Part shown: positions 52,933 through 62,068 of the stretch, one piece after another
Layout of the letters: every line of letters begins with the position of its first letter
How positions within the stretch are numbered: position 1 is the stretch's first letter
Origin: Falsochrobactrum ovis
Lineage (GTDB): Bacteria; Pseudomonadota; Alphaproteobacteria; Rhizobiales; Rhizobiaceae
Reading direction: 5' to 3'
DNA: 64,000 nucleotides
Assembly: GCF_003259955.1 (NCBI RefSeq)
Contig: NZ_QLMK01000003.1
Location: 1-64,000, forward strand
Notes under the pieces: model-generated
Seen by the model: the letters and a program-made list of their open reading frames with translations, nothing else
Told to the model about the DNA's origin: nothing
Database searches by the model: none
Made by a program: the position numbers and the translations under genes

Positions 52933-53168
52933 TGCATACTCCTCTTCCAACGGTCGGATAACGGTCTTTATGTGATAGGCCTATAAAGTATAAGGAGCAA
53001 TGTTTGCCTTTCGAGCCAATACCGGTCAAAACGGTAAAATGCGAGGTGAAGTTTCTTAATGGCTAAATTAGTGACTTATTAATCTCATCGAAACTATGCT
53101 ATAAGAAACAATCTTTCGCGTTTAACTTGGGCGCTGTTTAAGCGTCCCTTCATATGTGTTTCGGATCA

Positions 53169-53456
53169 ATGCCTTTTTCGCGTGACTATTATTTCAAGAG
53201 ATTTACCGCGGTTGAATTGCATCAGCTTCAAAGCGCATATCTCATGGCGTGCAAATTAGTGGGCCGCTGTTCCGTTACAACGCCGCACAAAGATGAAATG
53301 GCGCGCGAAATTATCCAGATTTACGAATGTGGGGTCACAGGGCCCGAAAAAATTGCTCAATTGATGCTTAAAGTCGAAAGTGTAAAACCAAAAAAAGTGG
53401 TCGATCTAGAATTTCAGCAGGGATTTATTCGTCCGGTAAAGGCGAATGATCTTTAA
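53169..53456 (+). CDS. hypothetical protein (95 aa)
   Basis: The product, MPFSRDYYFKRFTAVELHQL onward, is a soluble, mostly helical small protein. It carries YLMACKLVGRCSVTTPHKDEMAREIIQIYECG, ending in FIRPVKANDL. I do not recognise a family. The ATG at 53169 has GGATCA upstream; an ATG at 53154 is also possible. Composition is protein-like, and no overlapping frame on either strand looks better. It has an AT-rich upstream region and no obvious operon partner. Confidence 0.6.
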   Translation: MPFSRDYYFKRFTAVELHQLQSAYLMACKLVGRCSVTTPHKDEMAREIIQIYECGVTGPEKIAQLMLKVESVKPKKVVDLEFQQGFIRPVKANDL

Positions 53457-53615
53457 CCAAGGCAGAATACCTCTCTCTTAAGAGTTTCGTAAACTTTAGA
53501 TTCAGCTTTTCCCGCTATTCTTATGCTGCAATCTGTATGCGGCAGTATTGCGCGTACTGGCAGTGAAAGTGTCAGCCTATTGGCGCTTTTCTACCTAAAT
53601 TTGGGTGCGGGTATT

Positions 53616-54665
53616 ATGCGTTTTCTGATTGTCTCTACAATTTCGTTGGCGTTGGCCGCACTTGCTGGATGCACATCAACTACTAGCATCGAAAGTATTA
53701 TGGCGCAGCCATCTCCTGAAACGACGGGGTCGATCATGCGACCTTTGCCGCCAGCTCCTTTGGTCACCGCTGATGCTGAAACTTTGGAAGTAAAGCAGAC
53801 GAAACAGGAAATTCTAGCTTGGGCCGGTCCCATTCCGGAAGCTCCGCAGCCGCAAACGGCACTGAATGCGCCTAAACCGGAAATGCGTCCGGTTCAGCAG
53901 GCGGCACTTCATGTTCCACGCCCTCAAACCGCACCATCGTCCAAGACTTCCCGGGTAACCTTGACCCGCCCTAAAGTTTACACACAGCGATTTCGTGATG
54001 CAAAACCAATTAATTTCGGACGTTCCTCACCGAAAAAACATGCAGTCCACGGCGTGGATGTTTCGCGATGGCAAGGCAATATAGATTGGCACACTTTACG
54101 CAAACAGGGTGCTAATTTTGCTTATATTAAAGCTACCGATGGTGGCGACCACCTTGACCCCATGTTTCATAAAAACTGGCGACGAGCCAAAGAAGCCGGG
54201 ATAAAACGCGGAGCGTATCATTTCTTTTATTGGTGCCGCGTTGCGAGCGAACAGGCAGACTGGTTTATTCGCAACGTGCCAAAGGATCCCGACGCATTGC
54301 CACCCGTCATCGATGTTGAGTGGAACGGCGACTCTGCCTGCAAGCGGCGTCCCTCACGTGCTGTAGTGCTGGAAAAGATGCAAGTCTTTATGGATAAGCT
54401 TGAGCGCCATTACGGAAAACGTCCGATCATTTACACGGCGCCCGACTTCTATGCGGATAATCTGAAAGGAGCCTTTAAAGATTATCCATTCTGGTTACGC
54501 GCCGTAGCGCAACATCCATCGAAAGTCTATCCGGGCCGGCCTTGGGTGTTCTGGCAATATTCCGGGTCCGGCCTATCGCAGGGAGTGAATGAGAAAATCG
54601 ATCTCAACGTGTTTCATGGCACTGAAAAAGAATGGCATGCATGGTTGCAAAAACATGCAACCTAG
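53616..54665 (+). CDS. GH25 muramidase lipoprotein
   Basis: The 349-residue protein begins with a lipoprotein signal: a hydrophobic core, then LAALAGC with the lipid Cys at residue 19. A Pro/Ala-rich linker reaches to about residue 140. The GH25 lysozyme domain follows: VHGVDVSRWQGNIDWHTL, FAYIKATDGG, HFFYWCR, PPVIDVEWNGD (catalytic Asp/Glu pair) and FWQYSGSG. It probably hydrolyses peptidoglycan in the periplasm while anchored to a membrane. The start at 53616 (GGGTGCGGG upstream) gives a proper signal; an in-frame start at 53523 would bury it. Confidence 0.9.
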   Translation: MRFLIVSTISLALAALAGCTSTTSIESIMAQPSPETTGSIMRPLPPAPLVTADAETLEVKQTKQEILAWAGPIPEAPQPQTALNAPKPEMRPVQQAALHVPRPQTAPSSKTSRVTLTRPKVYTQRFRDAKPINFGRSSPKKHAVHGVDVSRWQGNIDWHTLRKQGANFAYIKATDGGDHLDPMFHKNWRRAKEAGIKRGAYHFFYWCRVASEQADWFIRNVPKDPDALPPVIDVEWNGDSACKRRPSRAVVLEKMQVFMDKLERHYGKRPIIYTAPDFYADNLKGAFKDYPFWLRAVAQHPSKVYPGRPWVFWQYSGSGLSQGVNEKIDLNVFHGTEKEWHAWLQKHAT

Positions 54666-54752
54666 TTTTGTCCGAAAACGTTAAGAGGATATCCAGCGCG
54701 CTCGCGATATATTTCATTTGTTCACATTTGCACTAAATATGTTGCGCTCTGA

Positions 54753-54767
54753 GTAACAGGCTGTTAC
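54753..54767. promoter_or_regulatory. 15-bp palindrome before the small membrane ORF
   Basis: GTAACAGGCTGTTAC is a perfect palindrome with one central base. TTGTTATACA follows at 54771-54780 and contains a -10-like TATACA. The palindrome would thus cover the -35 region of a promoter for the 33-residue ORF. Confidence 0.45.
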
Positions 54768-54830
54768 AATTTGTTATACATTCTAGACTTTAGGATCGAA
54801 TGCTTAATATCGCGGTCCAAGGAGGTAGAA

Positions 54831-54932
54831 ATGAGCGACATCACCAGAACAGCAATCATCTACGGAATGATGATTATTTCGCTGAATACAGCGCTGGCAA
54901 TAGGTCTCCTCGGGCTGGAATTCCTTCCCTGA
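54831..54932 (+). CDS. 33-residue predicted single-pass membrane protein
   Basis: A near-perfect ribosome site, AAGGAGGTAGAA, stands directly before an ATG. The 33 codons encode MSDITRTAIIYGMMIISLNT followed by a hydrophobic run ALAIGLLGL and EFLP, so most of the chain can span a membrane once. A 15-bp palindrome with a promoter-like sequence lies upstream and a strong terminator follows 36 bases after the stop. These parts together make a compact independent transcription unit. I recognise no family. It could be a regulatory small protein of a larger membrane complex, but its partner is unknown. Confidence 0.6.
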   Translation: MSDITRTAIIYGMMIISLNTALAIGLLGLEFLP

Positions 54933-54968
54933 TGATCAATGAGATTACCTGCCCTCCAGGCAAACATG

Positions 54969-55009
54969 AAAGAGCGTTCCAGTAAGCCGGAACGCTCTTT
55001 TCTTATTTT
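54969..55009 (+). terminator. rho-independent terminator with 12-bp stem
   Basis: AAAGAGCGTTCC at 54969-54980 pairs perfectly with GGAACGCTCTTT at 54989-55000 around AGTAAGCC, followed by TCTTATTTT. It ends the small membrane ORF transcript. Confidence 0.92.
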
Positions 55010-55099
55010 ATATGCTGGTCTTATTTATATTCTCGCTTTGGAAAGCTGGCCTATCAACTTTAATCCTTCCGGCCATCCCATTAGGCAAACTCTCGCGTA

Positions 55100-56215
55100 T
55101 TAGCGTATACGCGCCTGAGTGCTTGGATCAAAGAAGACCGATTTATCAAGATTGAAAGCCAAACGTGCTGTCTGACCGGAAACAATACGTGCATCGGCTC
55201 TAAGACGGGCCACGACCTGTTTTCCACCCAGCCTTGTCACCGCAAATGTGTCCGACCCGGCGGGCTCTACCACATCGATAAGGCAATCGCCCTCTATAAT
55301 GGAGGTAGCATTGCGGTCAACGCCGTCGGGGTCGGTCAGAGATTCAGGACGTATACCGAATATAACGTCTTTACCGACAAAATTATTCAGCCCTTCGGGT
55401 GCATCGCGAAGAGGAATTCGGAGCGGTTCATTGTCTCCGCGTTCAACTAACACGCTGATTTCCGCTGCGTTTTTCTCAATTTTAGCATTGAGGAGGTTCA
55501 TCGCCGGTGAACCCATAAAATCTGCAACGAACATATTGGCAGGGTTGTTATAAATTTCCGCTGGAGTTCCGAATTGTTGCAGAATACCATCTTTTAGAAC
55601 AGCGATTTTCGTCGCCAGCGTCATTGCTTCAATCTGGTCATGAGTCACATAAACGATCGTGGTTTTCATGCGATCATGCAGACGCTTTATCTCTGTGCGC
55701 ATATCCACGCGCAATTTTGCGTCAAGATTGGATAGCGGCTCATCAAACAGAAATACTTGCGGATTACGGACAAGTGCTCGGCCCATCGCAACGCGTTGTC
55801 GTTGTCCACCAGAAAGCTGACTGGGTTTACGATCAAGCAAATGACTGATCTGAAGAATATTAGCCACTTCATTGATCGCTTTTTCGCGCTCGGCTTTCGG
55901 CACTTTGCGGATTTCCATACCGAACGCTATATTTCCCGCAACTGTCATGTTGGGATAAAGCGCATAGGACTGAAAAACCATCGCAATATCACGTTGGGAC
56001 GGATGCAGACCTGCAATAGATTTGTCATTAATCGAAATATCGCCCGATGTGATCGGCTCTAACCCCGCAATCGTATTGAGCAAGGTAGATTTACCACAGC
56101 CGGAAGGCCCGACGAGAACCAGAAACCCTCCCTCGTCAATTTCGATATTAATGTCCTTGAGAACTTCAACACTGCCGTAAGATTTGTACAGATTTTCAAT
56201 TTTCAGAAATGACAT
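55100..56215 (-). CDS. sugar ABC transporter ATP-binding protein (MalK/UgpC type)
   Basis: The 371-residue ATPase has Walker A GPSGCGKST, FQSYALYPNMTV, signature LSGGQRQRVAMGRALVR, Walker B VFLFDEPLSNLDAKLR and a C-terminal TOBE/MalK regulatory domain (FGIRPESL). This type serves carbohydrate importers of the CUT1 class. It is the last gene of the operon, starting 3 bases after the second permease stop. One such ATPase may energise several sugar systems. Confidence 0.92.
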   Translation of the reverse strand: MSFLKIENLYKSYGSVEVLKDINIEIDEGGFLVLVGPSGCGKSTLLNTIAGLEPITSGDISINDKSIAGLHPSQRDIAMVFQSYALYPNMTVAGNIAFGMEIRKVPKAEREKAINEVANILQISHLLDRKPSQLSGGQRQRVAMGRALVRNPQVFLFDEPLSNLDAKLRVDMRTEIKRLHDRMKTTIVYVTHDQIEAMTLATKIAVLKDGILQQFGTPAEIYNNPANMFVADFMGSPAMNLLNAKIEKNAAEISVLVERGDNEPLRIPLRDAPEGLNNFVGKDVIFGIRPESLTDPDGVDRNATSIIEGDCLIDVVEPAGSDTFAVTRLGGKQVVARLRADARIVSGQTARLAFNLDKSVFFDPSTQARIR

Positions 56216-56218
56216 GGC

Positions 56219-57100
56219 TTATCCTTTGACAGCGCCCGACATCAGTCCGCGCACAAAGTAGCGTCCTGACACGATGTAGACGATCAGCGTTGGAAGAGCG
56301 GCAAGAATAGCTCCGGCAAAATGCACGTTATATTCTTTAACGCCGGTCGATGAGGAAACGAGGTTGTTGAGCGCCACCGTCATCGGTGTCGAGTGAGCGC
56401 CAGCAAAGGACGCACCAAAAAGGAAGTCATTCCAAATATTGGTGAATTGCCAGATCACTGAAACCACAATGATTGGCCCCGACGATGGCAGGAGAATGCG
56501 CCAGAAAATCTGGAAAAAACGAGCGCCATCAATCTGAGCAGCTTTGACCAGCTCGGTGGGGAATGCCTCGTAATAGTTGCGGAAATAAAGCGTCGTGAAG
56601 CCGATGCCATAAACCACATGAACAAGGATCAGCCCCCAGATGGAACCGGCAATTCCCAAAAAGCCCAATACTCTCGCCATCGGAATTAGAACGATCTGAA
56701 ATGGAATAAAACAAGATAAAAGCAGCATTCCGAAAAAAATATTCGCACCCGGAAAGCGCCATTTGGTGAGCACATAACCGTTAAGTGCTCCAAGGATCGT
56801 AGAAATGAAAACCGCTGGCACCACCATCAAGATGGAATTGATAAAGAAGGGTTTAAGTCCGGTTGGCTGCACGCCGATCTGTGCAGTAGACCACGCCGAA
56901 AGCCATGGTTCAATCGTCCATTGCTGCGGAAAACTTAACATTCCGCCCTGCCGGATCTCATCCAAAGGCTTGAATGAGTTTACTAACATCACATAAAGCG
57001 GCAGCAGATAATAGATCGCGAAAAGCAAGAGCGAGGCATAGATCAATGCACGTGTCAGCTTGCCGCTATTGATTGCATTTTGTTGCGATTGGGCACTCAT
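56219..57100 (-). CDS. sugar ABC transporter permease (MalG type)
   Basis: The 293-residue permease has six helices. It shows LYVMLVNSFKPLDEIRQG near the N-terminus and the coupling loop EAFPTELVKAAQIDGARFFQIFWRILLPSSGPI. It ends in GRYFVRGLMSGAVKG, typical of MalG-like proteins. It overlaps the first permease by 4 bases. Confidence 0.92.
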   Translation of the reverse strand: MSAQSQQNAINSGKLTRALIYASLLLFAIYYLLPLYVMLVNSFKPLDEIRQGGMLSFPQQWTIEPWLSAWSTAQIGVQPTGLKPFFINSILMVVPAVFISTILGALNGYVLTKWRFPGANIFFGMLLLSCFIPFQIVLIPMARVLGFLGIAGSIWGLILVHVVYGIGFTTLYFRNYYEAFPTELVKAAQIDGARFFQIFWRILLPSSGPIIVVSVIWQFTNIWNDFLFGASFAGAHSTPMTVALNNLVSSSTGVKEYNVHFAGAILAALPTLIVYIVSGRYFVRGLMSGAVKG

Positions 57101-57987
57101 GAACGTGACCCTCCGCGAATTTCTGTATAAAGATAAGGAATGATGATTGAGAAGATCATCACCAACATGATGATCGCTGATGATGCACCGATGCCCATCT
57201 GATTTCGCGTGAACGTATAGGAATACATAAAGGTAGCGGGCAATTCAGTTGCCTGGCCCGGTCCACCGCCAGTCAAAGCCACGACCAGATCATAGGCCTT
57301 GATTGCAAGGTGAGCCAGCACCACGAAGGCAGAAAGAAAAACCGGTCGCATGAGCGGAATTATGATGCGACGATAAATTGTTACCGTCGAGGCACCATCA
57401 ATCTGTGCTGCCTTGATGATCTCATTATCGACCCCGCGTAGCCCTGCAAGAAACATGGCCATAACAAAGCCGGAAGATTGCCACACCGCCGCAATCACCA
57501 GGCAATAAATCGCCATTGTATTGCTTTTGATCCAGTTGAAGCTGAAACTTTCCCAGCCCCACACATGCATTGTATGCTCAAGGCCGATGCCAGGATCGAG
57601 AAACCATTTCCATGCTGTTCCTGTGACTATAAAGGACAGCGCCATGGGATAGAGATAGATCGGCCGCAGGAAACCTTCGCCTCGGATTTTTTGATCTAAC
57701 AATATGGCCAGAAATAACCCAATCACTGAACAGATTATTATATAAAGTGACGCAAAAATGGCGAGATTGGTAATCGCACGCCACCAGTGAGGCAGTGCCC
57801 AGAGTTTCTCATAATTGGCCAGCCCCACATATCCGTAGGATGGCAACATGCGGCTGTTGGTCAGTGAAAGAACACCAGTATAAACGATAAATCCATAAAC
57901 AAATATGAGTACGATAAGAAAACTTGGTGCGAGAACCAGCTTCGGGATCAGTTCCTGTAGTCGACTATTACGCTGCATTTGCGCCAT
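57097..57987 (-). CDS. sugar ABC transporter permease (MalF type)
   Basis: The 296-residue permease has six hydrophobic segments. The EAA loop GLRGVDNEIIKAAQIDGASTVTIYRRIIIPLMRPV and the helix SYGYVGLANYEKLW region place it with MalF-like, CUT1 sugar importers of the glucose/mannose (Gts) type. It is separated from the binding-protein gene by 220 bp that include a hairpin and a LacI-like site. Confidence 0.9.
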   Translation of the reverse strand: MAQMQRNSRLQELIPKLVLAPSFLIVLIFVYGFIVYTGVLSLTNSRMLPSYGYVGLANYEKLWALPHWWRAITNLAIFASLYIIICSVIGLFLAILLDQKIRGEGFLRPIYLYPMALSFIVTGTAWKWFLDPGIGLEHTMHVWGWESFSFNWIKSNTMAIYCLVIAAVWQSSGFVMAMFLAGLRGVDNEIIKAAQIDGASTVTIYRRIIIPLMRPVFLSAFVVLAHLAIKAYDLVVALTGGGPGQATELPATFMYSYTFTRNQMGIGASSAIIMLVMIFSIIIPYLYTEIRGGSRS

Positions 57988-58085
57988 CCTGTCTATACTG
58001 CCAGTGCAGGCTTGTCCGATGTTCGTTCTGGCAACAATTGGCCTTCGCTCTTAGGACAACCATCGCATTGAGGCTCAGAAAGCTT

Positions 58086-58099
58086 TGACAACGCTGTCA
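58086..58099. promoter_or_regulatory. LacI-family operator-like site in the sugar ABC operon
   Basis: TGACAACGCTGTCA has arms TGACA/TGTCA around a central CG step. It shares GACAACG and TGTC with the palindrome at 59703-59714. It lies in the gap between the binding-protein gene and the permease genes, 99 bp before the first permease start. Confidence 0.45.
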
Positions 58100-58172
58100 G
58101 TCGCGTTCACTTCATTCGAAAGATGCGAGGGCATCATACTTAAGAGCAGAAAAACGAACAATTTAATCATTG

Positions 58173-58201
58173 AGGCGCTTAGGCTATAAACCTAAGCGCC
58201 T
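58173..58201 (-). other. intercistronic stem-loop after the sugar-binding-protein gene
   Basis: AGGCGCTTAGG and CCTAAGCGCCT form a perfect 11-bp stem around a 7-base loop, 6 bases after the binding-protein stop. On the minus strand only a weak T-rich stretch follows, so partial termination or message protection is likely, giving excess binding protein. Confidence 0.7.
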
Positions 58202-58207
58202 TTAGTA

Positions 58208-59473
58208 TTATTGGGCTGCAGCTACTGCCGCGACCAGCTCTTCCACTGCTTCTTCCGAAGTCAGTTGGCCATTAAACTGCCTCGTCACAACATCGTAGAT
58301 CGCGTTCTTAACCGATGCTGGGTTTGCATATCCGTGGCCCATGGAGCCAAGCATAGTACCCTTCTCATTGGCTTCTTTGACGTCAGCAATTGCTTTCTTG
58401 CCGCAATCATCAAAATCCGTGTCAGGAACATCGGTACGAGCCGGGGCGGAACCCTTGACCACGTTAAAGGCCGACTGGAACGCAGGGCTTTCGATTGCCG
58501 AGGCCATCTCAAGCTGTGCGGGCACATTTTCTTCAGAGACCTTAAACATCGCAAAGACGTCAGCATTATAGGTCACTGCACCCTGGGTCTCGGGATAGCG
58601 AGCGCATACAAAGTCGGTTCCCGGCTTCTTTTCAGCCTTAATGAACTCACCCTTTGCCCAGTCGCCCATAAATTGCACGCCCGCCTGACCTTCGATCACC
58701 ATCGCGGAAGCCAGATTCCAGTCGCGCCCAGAAAAGTTATCATCAACATAGGTGCGAAGCTTTGCCATACGATCAAATGCTTGTTTCATCGTATCGCTTC
58801 CAAGTGCTTCCGGATCGAGATCGATAAAAGCCTTTTTGTAGAAATCAGTCCCAAAAGAGAGCACGACTGCATCAAATACTGTCGCATCCTGCCATGGCTG
58901 ACCACCATGAGCGATCGGAGTGATGCCCTGCTCTCTGAAATTATCGAGCATTGCAATCAGTTCGTCCCAATTGGTTGGAACCTTACCACCAGCTTTGTCG
59001 AGCGCTTCTTTGTTAATCCACATCCAGTTCGTCGTGTGGATATTCACAGGCGCAGCGACCCAATGACCGTCATATTTTGCAAATTCTTGCAATGGAGTTG
59101 GAATTACTTTGTCCCAACCTTCCTTATTTGCGACCTCATCCAGATTGCCGAGAACACCCTGTTCGGCCCAATCAAGAATATCAAAACCCAACATTTGAAC
59201 AGCTGTTGGCGCATTGCCTGCAGTGACGCGGGCACGCAGAACGGTCATTGCCTCGGTGCCGCCTCCGCCAGCAACTGGCATATCCGTCCAGGTGATACCC
59301 TTGGATTCAAGGTCTTTTTTCAGAACGTCAAGTGCAGCGGCTTCACCACCGGCCGTCCACCAATGCAAAACTTCAACATTTTGCTGTTCTTGCGCATGGG
59401 CAGCCGGTGCCATCATGGCCAGCATTGCACAAGCGGCCGTACCCGTCGCAGCCCGTTTCAAAAACTTACGCAT
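58208..59473 (-). CDS. sugar ABC transporter substrate-binding protein (glucose/mannose Gts type)
   Basis: The 421-residue periplasmic protein has a signal peptide ending near AHAQ, residue 27. The mature protein starts [21 protein letters not shown] and carries [21 protein letters not shown], both typical of GtsA-like glucose/mannose-binding proteins of CUT1 systems. NMWDELI-like segments and [20 protein letters not shown] also fit that group. The start at 59473 is fixed by GGGAGG upstream. Permease and ATPase genes follow in the same direction. Substrate is inferred from family resemblance only. Confidence 0.88.
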   Translation of the reverse strand: MRKFLKRAATGTAACAMLAMMAPAAHAQEQQNVEVLHWWTAGGEAAALDVLKKDLESKGITWTDMPVAGGGGTEAMTVLRARVTAGNAPTAVQMLGFDILDWAEQGVLGNLDEVANKEGWDKVIPTPLQEFAKYDGHWVAAPVNIHTTNWMWINKEALDKAGGKVPTNWDELIAMLDNFREQGITPIAHGGQPWQDATVFDAVVLSFGTDFYKKAFIDLDPEALGSDTMKQAFDRMAKLRTYVDDNFSGRDWNLASAMVIEGQAGVQFMGDWAKGEFIKAEKKPGTDFVCARYPETQGAVTYNADVFAMFKVSEENVPAQLEMASAIESPAFQSAFNVVKGSAPARTDVPDTDFDDCGKKAIADVKEANEKGTMLGSMGHGYANPASVKNAIYDVVTRQFNGQLTSEEAVEELVAAVAAAQ

Positions 59474-59561
59474 ATCTACCTCCCGTAGAACAAAATAACC
59501 CGGACTTCTCGGCATTGCTGCCAATATTCCTATCGAAAACAGCGCAGCATTAGGACGGATA

Positions 59562-59584
59562 TTTTGCGTATATCTTACGCAAAA
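59562..59584. promoter_or_regulatory. 23-bp perfect dyad upstream of the sugar ABC operon
   Basis: TTTTGCGTA at 59562-59570 and TACGCAAAA at 59576-59584 flank a 5-bp spacer. The site lies 89-111 bp before the binding-protein start. Its length and perfection mark a dimeric regulator site distinct from the LacI-like ones. Confidence 0.6.
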
Positions 59585-59702
59585 CATTCCAGTCTCTGCA
59601 GCTTATGGGAGAAATTCCCCCTGCAATCCTTCATTACTCTTTCGATATCCTCCCCGAAGGCAATGTCAGCGCTAATCTCCTTTTTAGCCCTAACCGCCCG
59701 TT

Positions 59703-59714
59703 GACAACGTTGTC
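59703..59714. promoter_or_regulatory. LacI-family operator-like palindrome
   Basis: GACAACGTTGTC is a perfect 12-bp palindrome with the central CG typical of LacI/GalR operators. It overlaps TTGACA at 59701-59706 reading rightwards, with a -10-like TAAACT further on. It lies 230 bp before the sugar-binding-protein start. Confidence 0.55.
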
Positions 59715-60005
59715 TTTTCTCTTTGTAAACTGAAATTAGACAAGTTGGCCTATAGGAGGCCCTGAACAGAGTTCAGAGTCAATATGGTCAGAGGCAAAAA
59801 ACAAAGAAAATTTTAAGTTGCGTTCAGGAGAAATTACCGAGCAGGCAAAAATGACAATAAATAAACAGTGGTTTGAGCTAAAATCATGAGGTTTGTTGTC
59901 TCTGACTAAAAGGGTTCACGATTAGGGACAAGTCCAACTTTCGCCTAGACAAAATAAAAAAGAATCCATAACTTGCTACTGTTTTCACAATCCTGTGGAA
60001 GCATG
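59715..60005. other. gene-less region between the LacI-like site and the FMN riboswitch
   Basis: About 290 bp hold only tiny frames, such as a 12-codon frame starting at 59850 after GCAGGCAAAA. A further dyad, CTGAAC-AGA-GTTCAG, lies at 59762-59776. A rightward TTGACA with an operator but no gene behind it suggests either a leftover promoter of a deleted gene or a small RNA. Confidence 0.4.
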
Positions 60006-60158
60006 TTCTCGGGGCGGGGCGAAATTCCCCACCGGCGGTATGAAGATTTAACTTTGAGCCCGCGAGCGCCTGAATAGAGCCATTCGCTCTTGTCTTCAGG
60101 GTCAGCAGATCCGGTGAAATGCCGGAGCCGACGGTTATAGTCCGGATGGAAGAGAGCA
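60006..60158 (+). ncRNA. FMN riboswitch (RFN element)
   Basis: The conserved RFN blocks are all present in order: GGGGCGGGGCGAAATTCCCC, ACCGGCGGTATGA, AGCCCGCGAGC, a variable arm, GGTCAGCAGATCCGGTG, AATGCCGGAGCCGACGGTTA and TAGTCCGGATGGAAGAGA. It lies 76 bases before the ribH2 start. A short GCCT/AGGC hairpin follows near 60173-60185, so control could be by termination or by ribosome access. Confidence 0.97.
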
Positions 60159-60171
60159 AATAGACGTATGA

Positions 60172-60714
<543 letters not shown>

Positions 60715-60734
60715 CTATCAGAAAAGCTAGTGCT

Positions 60735-61553
60735 TTAGCCGAAATTTATACGGTGGGGATGGGTGTAAACGTCAAACTCGTCCCCCCGCACAAGGGCAAC
60801 AAGCGTAAGATTTGCCTGCTCCGCAGTTCGGATTGCCAACGCCGTGGGAGCAGAAATTGCTGCGAGAACTGGTATCCCCAACATCGCAGATTTTTGCACC
60901 AATTCCACTGAGACCCTACTGGTGATTGCGACCAATCCGCTGTCCGCTGCTTGGTTGGCTCGAGCCAACGCTCCAATCAGCTTATCCAGTGCATTATGTC
61001 GACCGACATCTTCACGGGCTGCCACCAATCCCTCGCCGGGCACATAAAAACCTGCCGCATGAACGGCTCGGGTCAATGCATTAATTTGCTGTTGTTTCGC
61101 CAGTTCTCTCATGGCGCTGCTGATCGTATCGGCATTGATGGAGCCAGTATCCACGGATAATTTAGGCAGCGCACGTGATACCTGCTGGAGAGATTCTATC
61201 CCGCACAATCCGCATCCAACGGGTCCCGCCATAAATCTCCGTCGATCAGACAAGTGTTTATGATGTTCATCTGAAATCCAAAGCTGAACGTCGATACCGT
61301 TGTCATAGGTTTCAATATTGATTGAATGAATATCCGATAGTTGAGAGATAATACCCTCAGTTAAGCTAAAACCAACGCCCAGATCTTCCAAATCTGTTGG
61401 CGTGGACATCATGACGGCATGGCTTGAGCCATTATAGCTGATCGCTATCGGTGTTTCTTCCGGCACATCCCGGTAATCGTTTTCACACGCTCCCTTACGA
61501 AAGGCGAAGTGCTTAACTGACTGAACGGCGTTTGTTCGCCCTCCCTCACCCAT
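60735..61553 (-). CDS. fdhD: formate dehydrogenase accessory sulfurtransferase FdhD
   Basis: The 272-residue cytoplasmic protein has SLTEGII, the catalytic pair in GPVGCGLCGIES (CxxC), THAVHAAGFY-like RAVHAAGFYVPG, VAAREDVGRHNALDKLIG and the C-terminal GDEFDVYTHPHRI. FdhD moves sulfur from IscS to the molybdenum cofactor of formate dehydrogenase. The start at 61553 has GAGGAGGAATTG upstream; the frame continues 22 codons further without a ribosome site. It is convergent with ribH2 and divergent from the DUF442-like gene. Confidence 0.93.
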   Translation of the reverse strand: MGEGGRTNAVQSVKHFAFRKGACENDYRDVPEETPIAISYNGSSHAVMMSTPTDLEDLGVGFSLTEGIISQLSDIHSINIETYDNGIDVQLWISDEHHKHLSDRRRFMAGPVGCGLCGIESLQQVSRALPKLSVDTGSINADTISSAMRELAKQQQINALTRAVHAAGFYVPGEGLVAAREDVGRHNALDKLIGALARANQAADSGLVAITSRVSVELVQKSAMLGIPVLAAISAPTALAIRTAEQANLTLVALVRGDEFDVYTHPHRINFG

Positions 61554-61655
61554 CAATTCCTCCTCTGCTATTGGACTAATTTCATGTGGCATGAAATATG
61601 CAAATATGTAAGGTGCCATAAGTTGAGATGCACGATCTAACTAAAAGAGGAAGTG

Positions 61656-62000
61656 ATGGAAATCCGACAGATCAATGAAACTTTCGCAGTGACTGGCCAA
61701 CTCGACCCCGATGACATTCGCGATATCGCGGCTGAAGGCTTTACCGCAATCATTTGCAATCGCCCCGACGGCGAAGGCGGACCAGAGCAACCTATCTTTG
61801 CAGATATAGCCAAAGTGGCCGAAAAGGCCGGTATAAAGGCTTTTTACGTTCCGGTCGTTGGCGGACAACTGACGCAACAAGATGTTGATGCCATGGCTTC
61901 GGCTTTGGATGAGGCAGAAGGCAAAGTTCTAGCCTATTGTCGGTCGGGCACGCGCTCTACAAATATTTATGGAATTGTACAACAGCAAAAGTCCGAATGA
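61656..62000 (+). CDS. DUF442/TIGR01244-family phosphatase or sulfurtransferase-like protein
   Basis: The 114-residue protein is one compact domain: INETFAVTGQLDPDDIRDIAAEGF at the start, FTAIICNRPDGEGGPEQP, YVPVVGGQLTQQDV and the active loop LAYCRSGTRS with CxxxxxR. This is the dual-specificity-phosphatase-like fold often found with sulfide-oxidation proteins. AGAGGAAGTG precedes the ATG at 61656. No sulfide quinone reductase or beta-lactamase-like sulfur dioxygenase is adjacent, so its role is open. Confidence 0.85.
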   Translation: MEIRQINETFAVTGQLDPDDIRDIAAEGFTAIICNRPDGEGGPEQPIFADIAKVAEKAGIKAFYVPVVGGQLTQQDVDAMASALDEAEGKVLAYCRSGTRSTNIYGIVQQQKSE

Positions 62001-62068
62001 AAAACGAGCGTAAGCTGCGAGGACGACAGATCCGTGATGGCATGATCATTGTCTTTGCGAACATTCGC

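Noticed and set aside
53000-53059. A 19-codon frame with an AAGGAG site before it, between mogA and the 95-residue gene
   Set aside because: It is very short and ordinary in composition, with no terminator or codon pattern of a leader peptide; chance is the simpler view.
58211-59488. A 425-codon plus-strand frame antisense to the sugar-binding-protein gene
   Set aside because: The opposite strand encodes a clear binding protein with signal peptide and ribosome site; the antisense product is rich in Cys and His without motifs.
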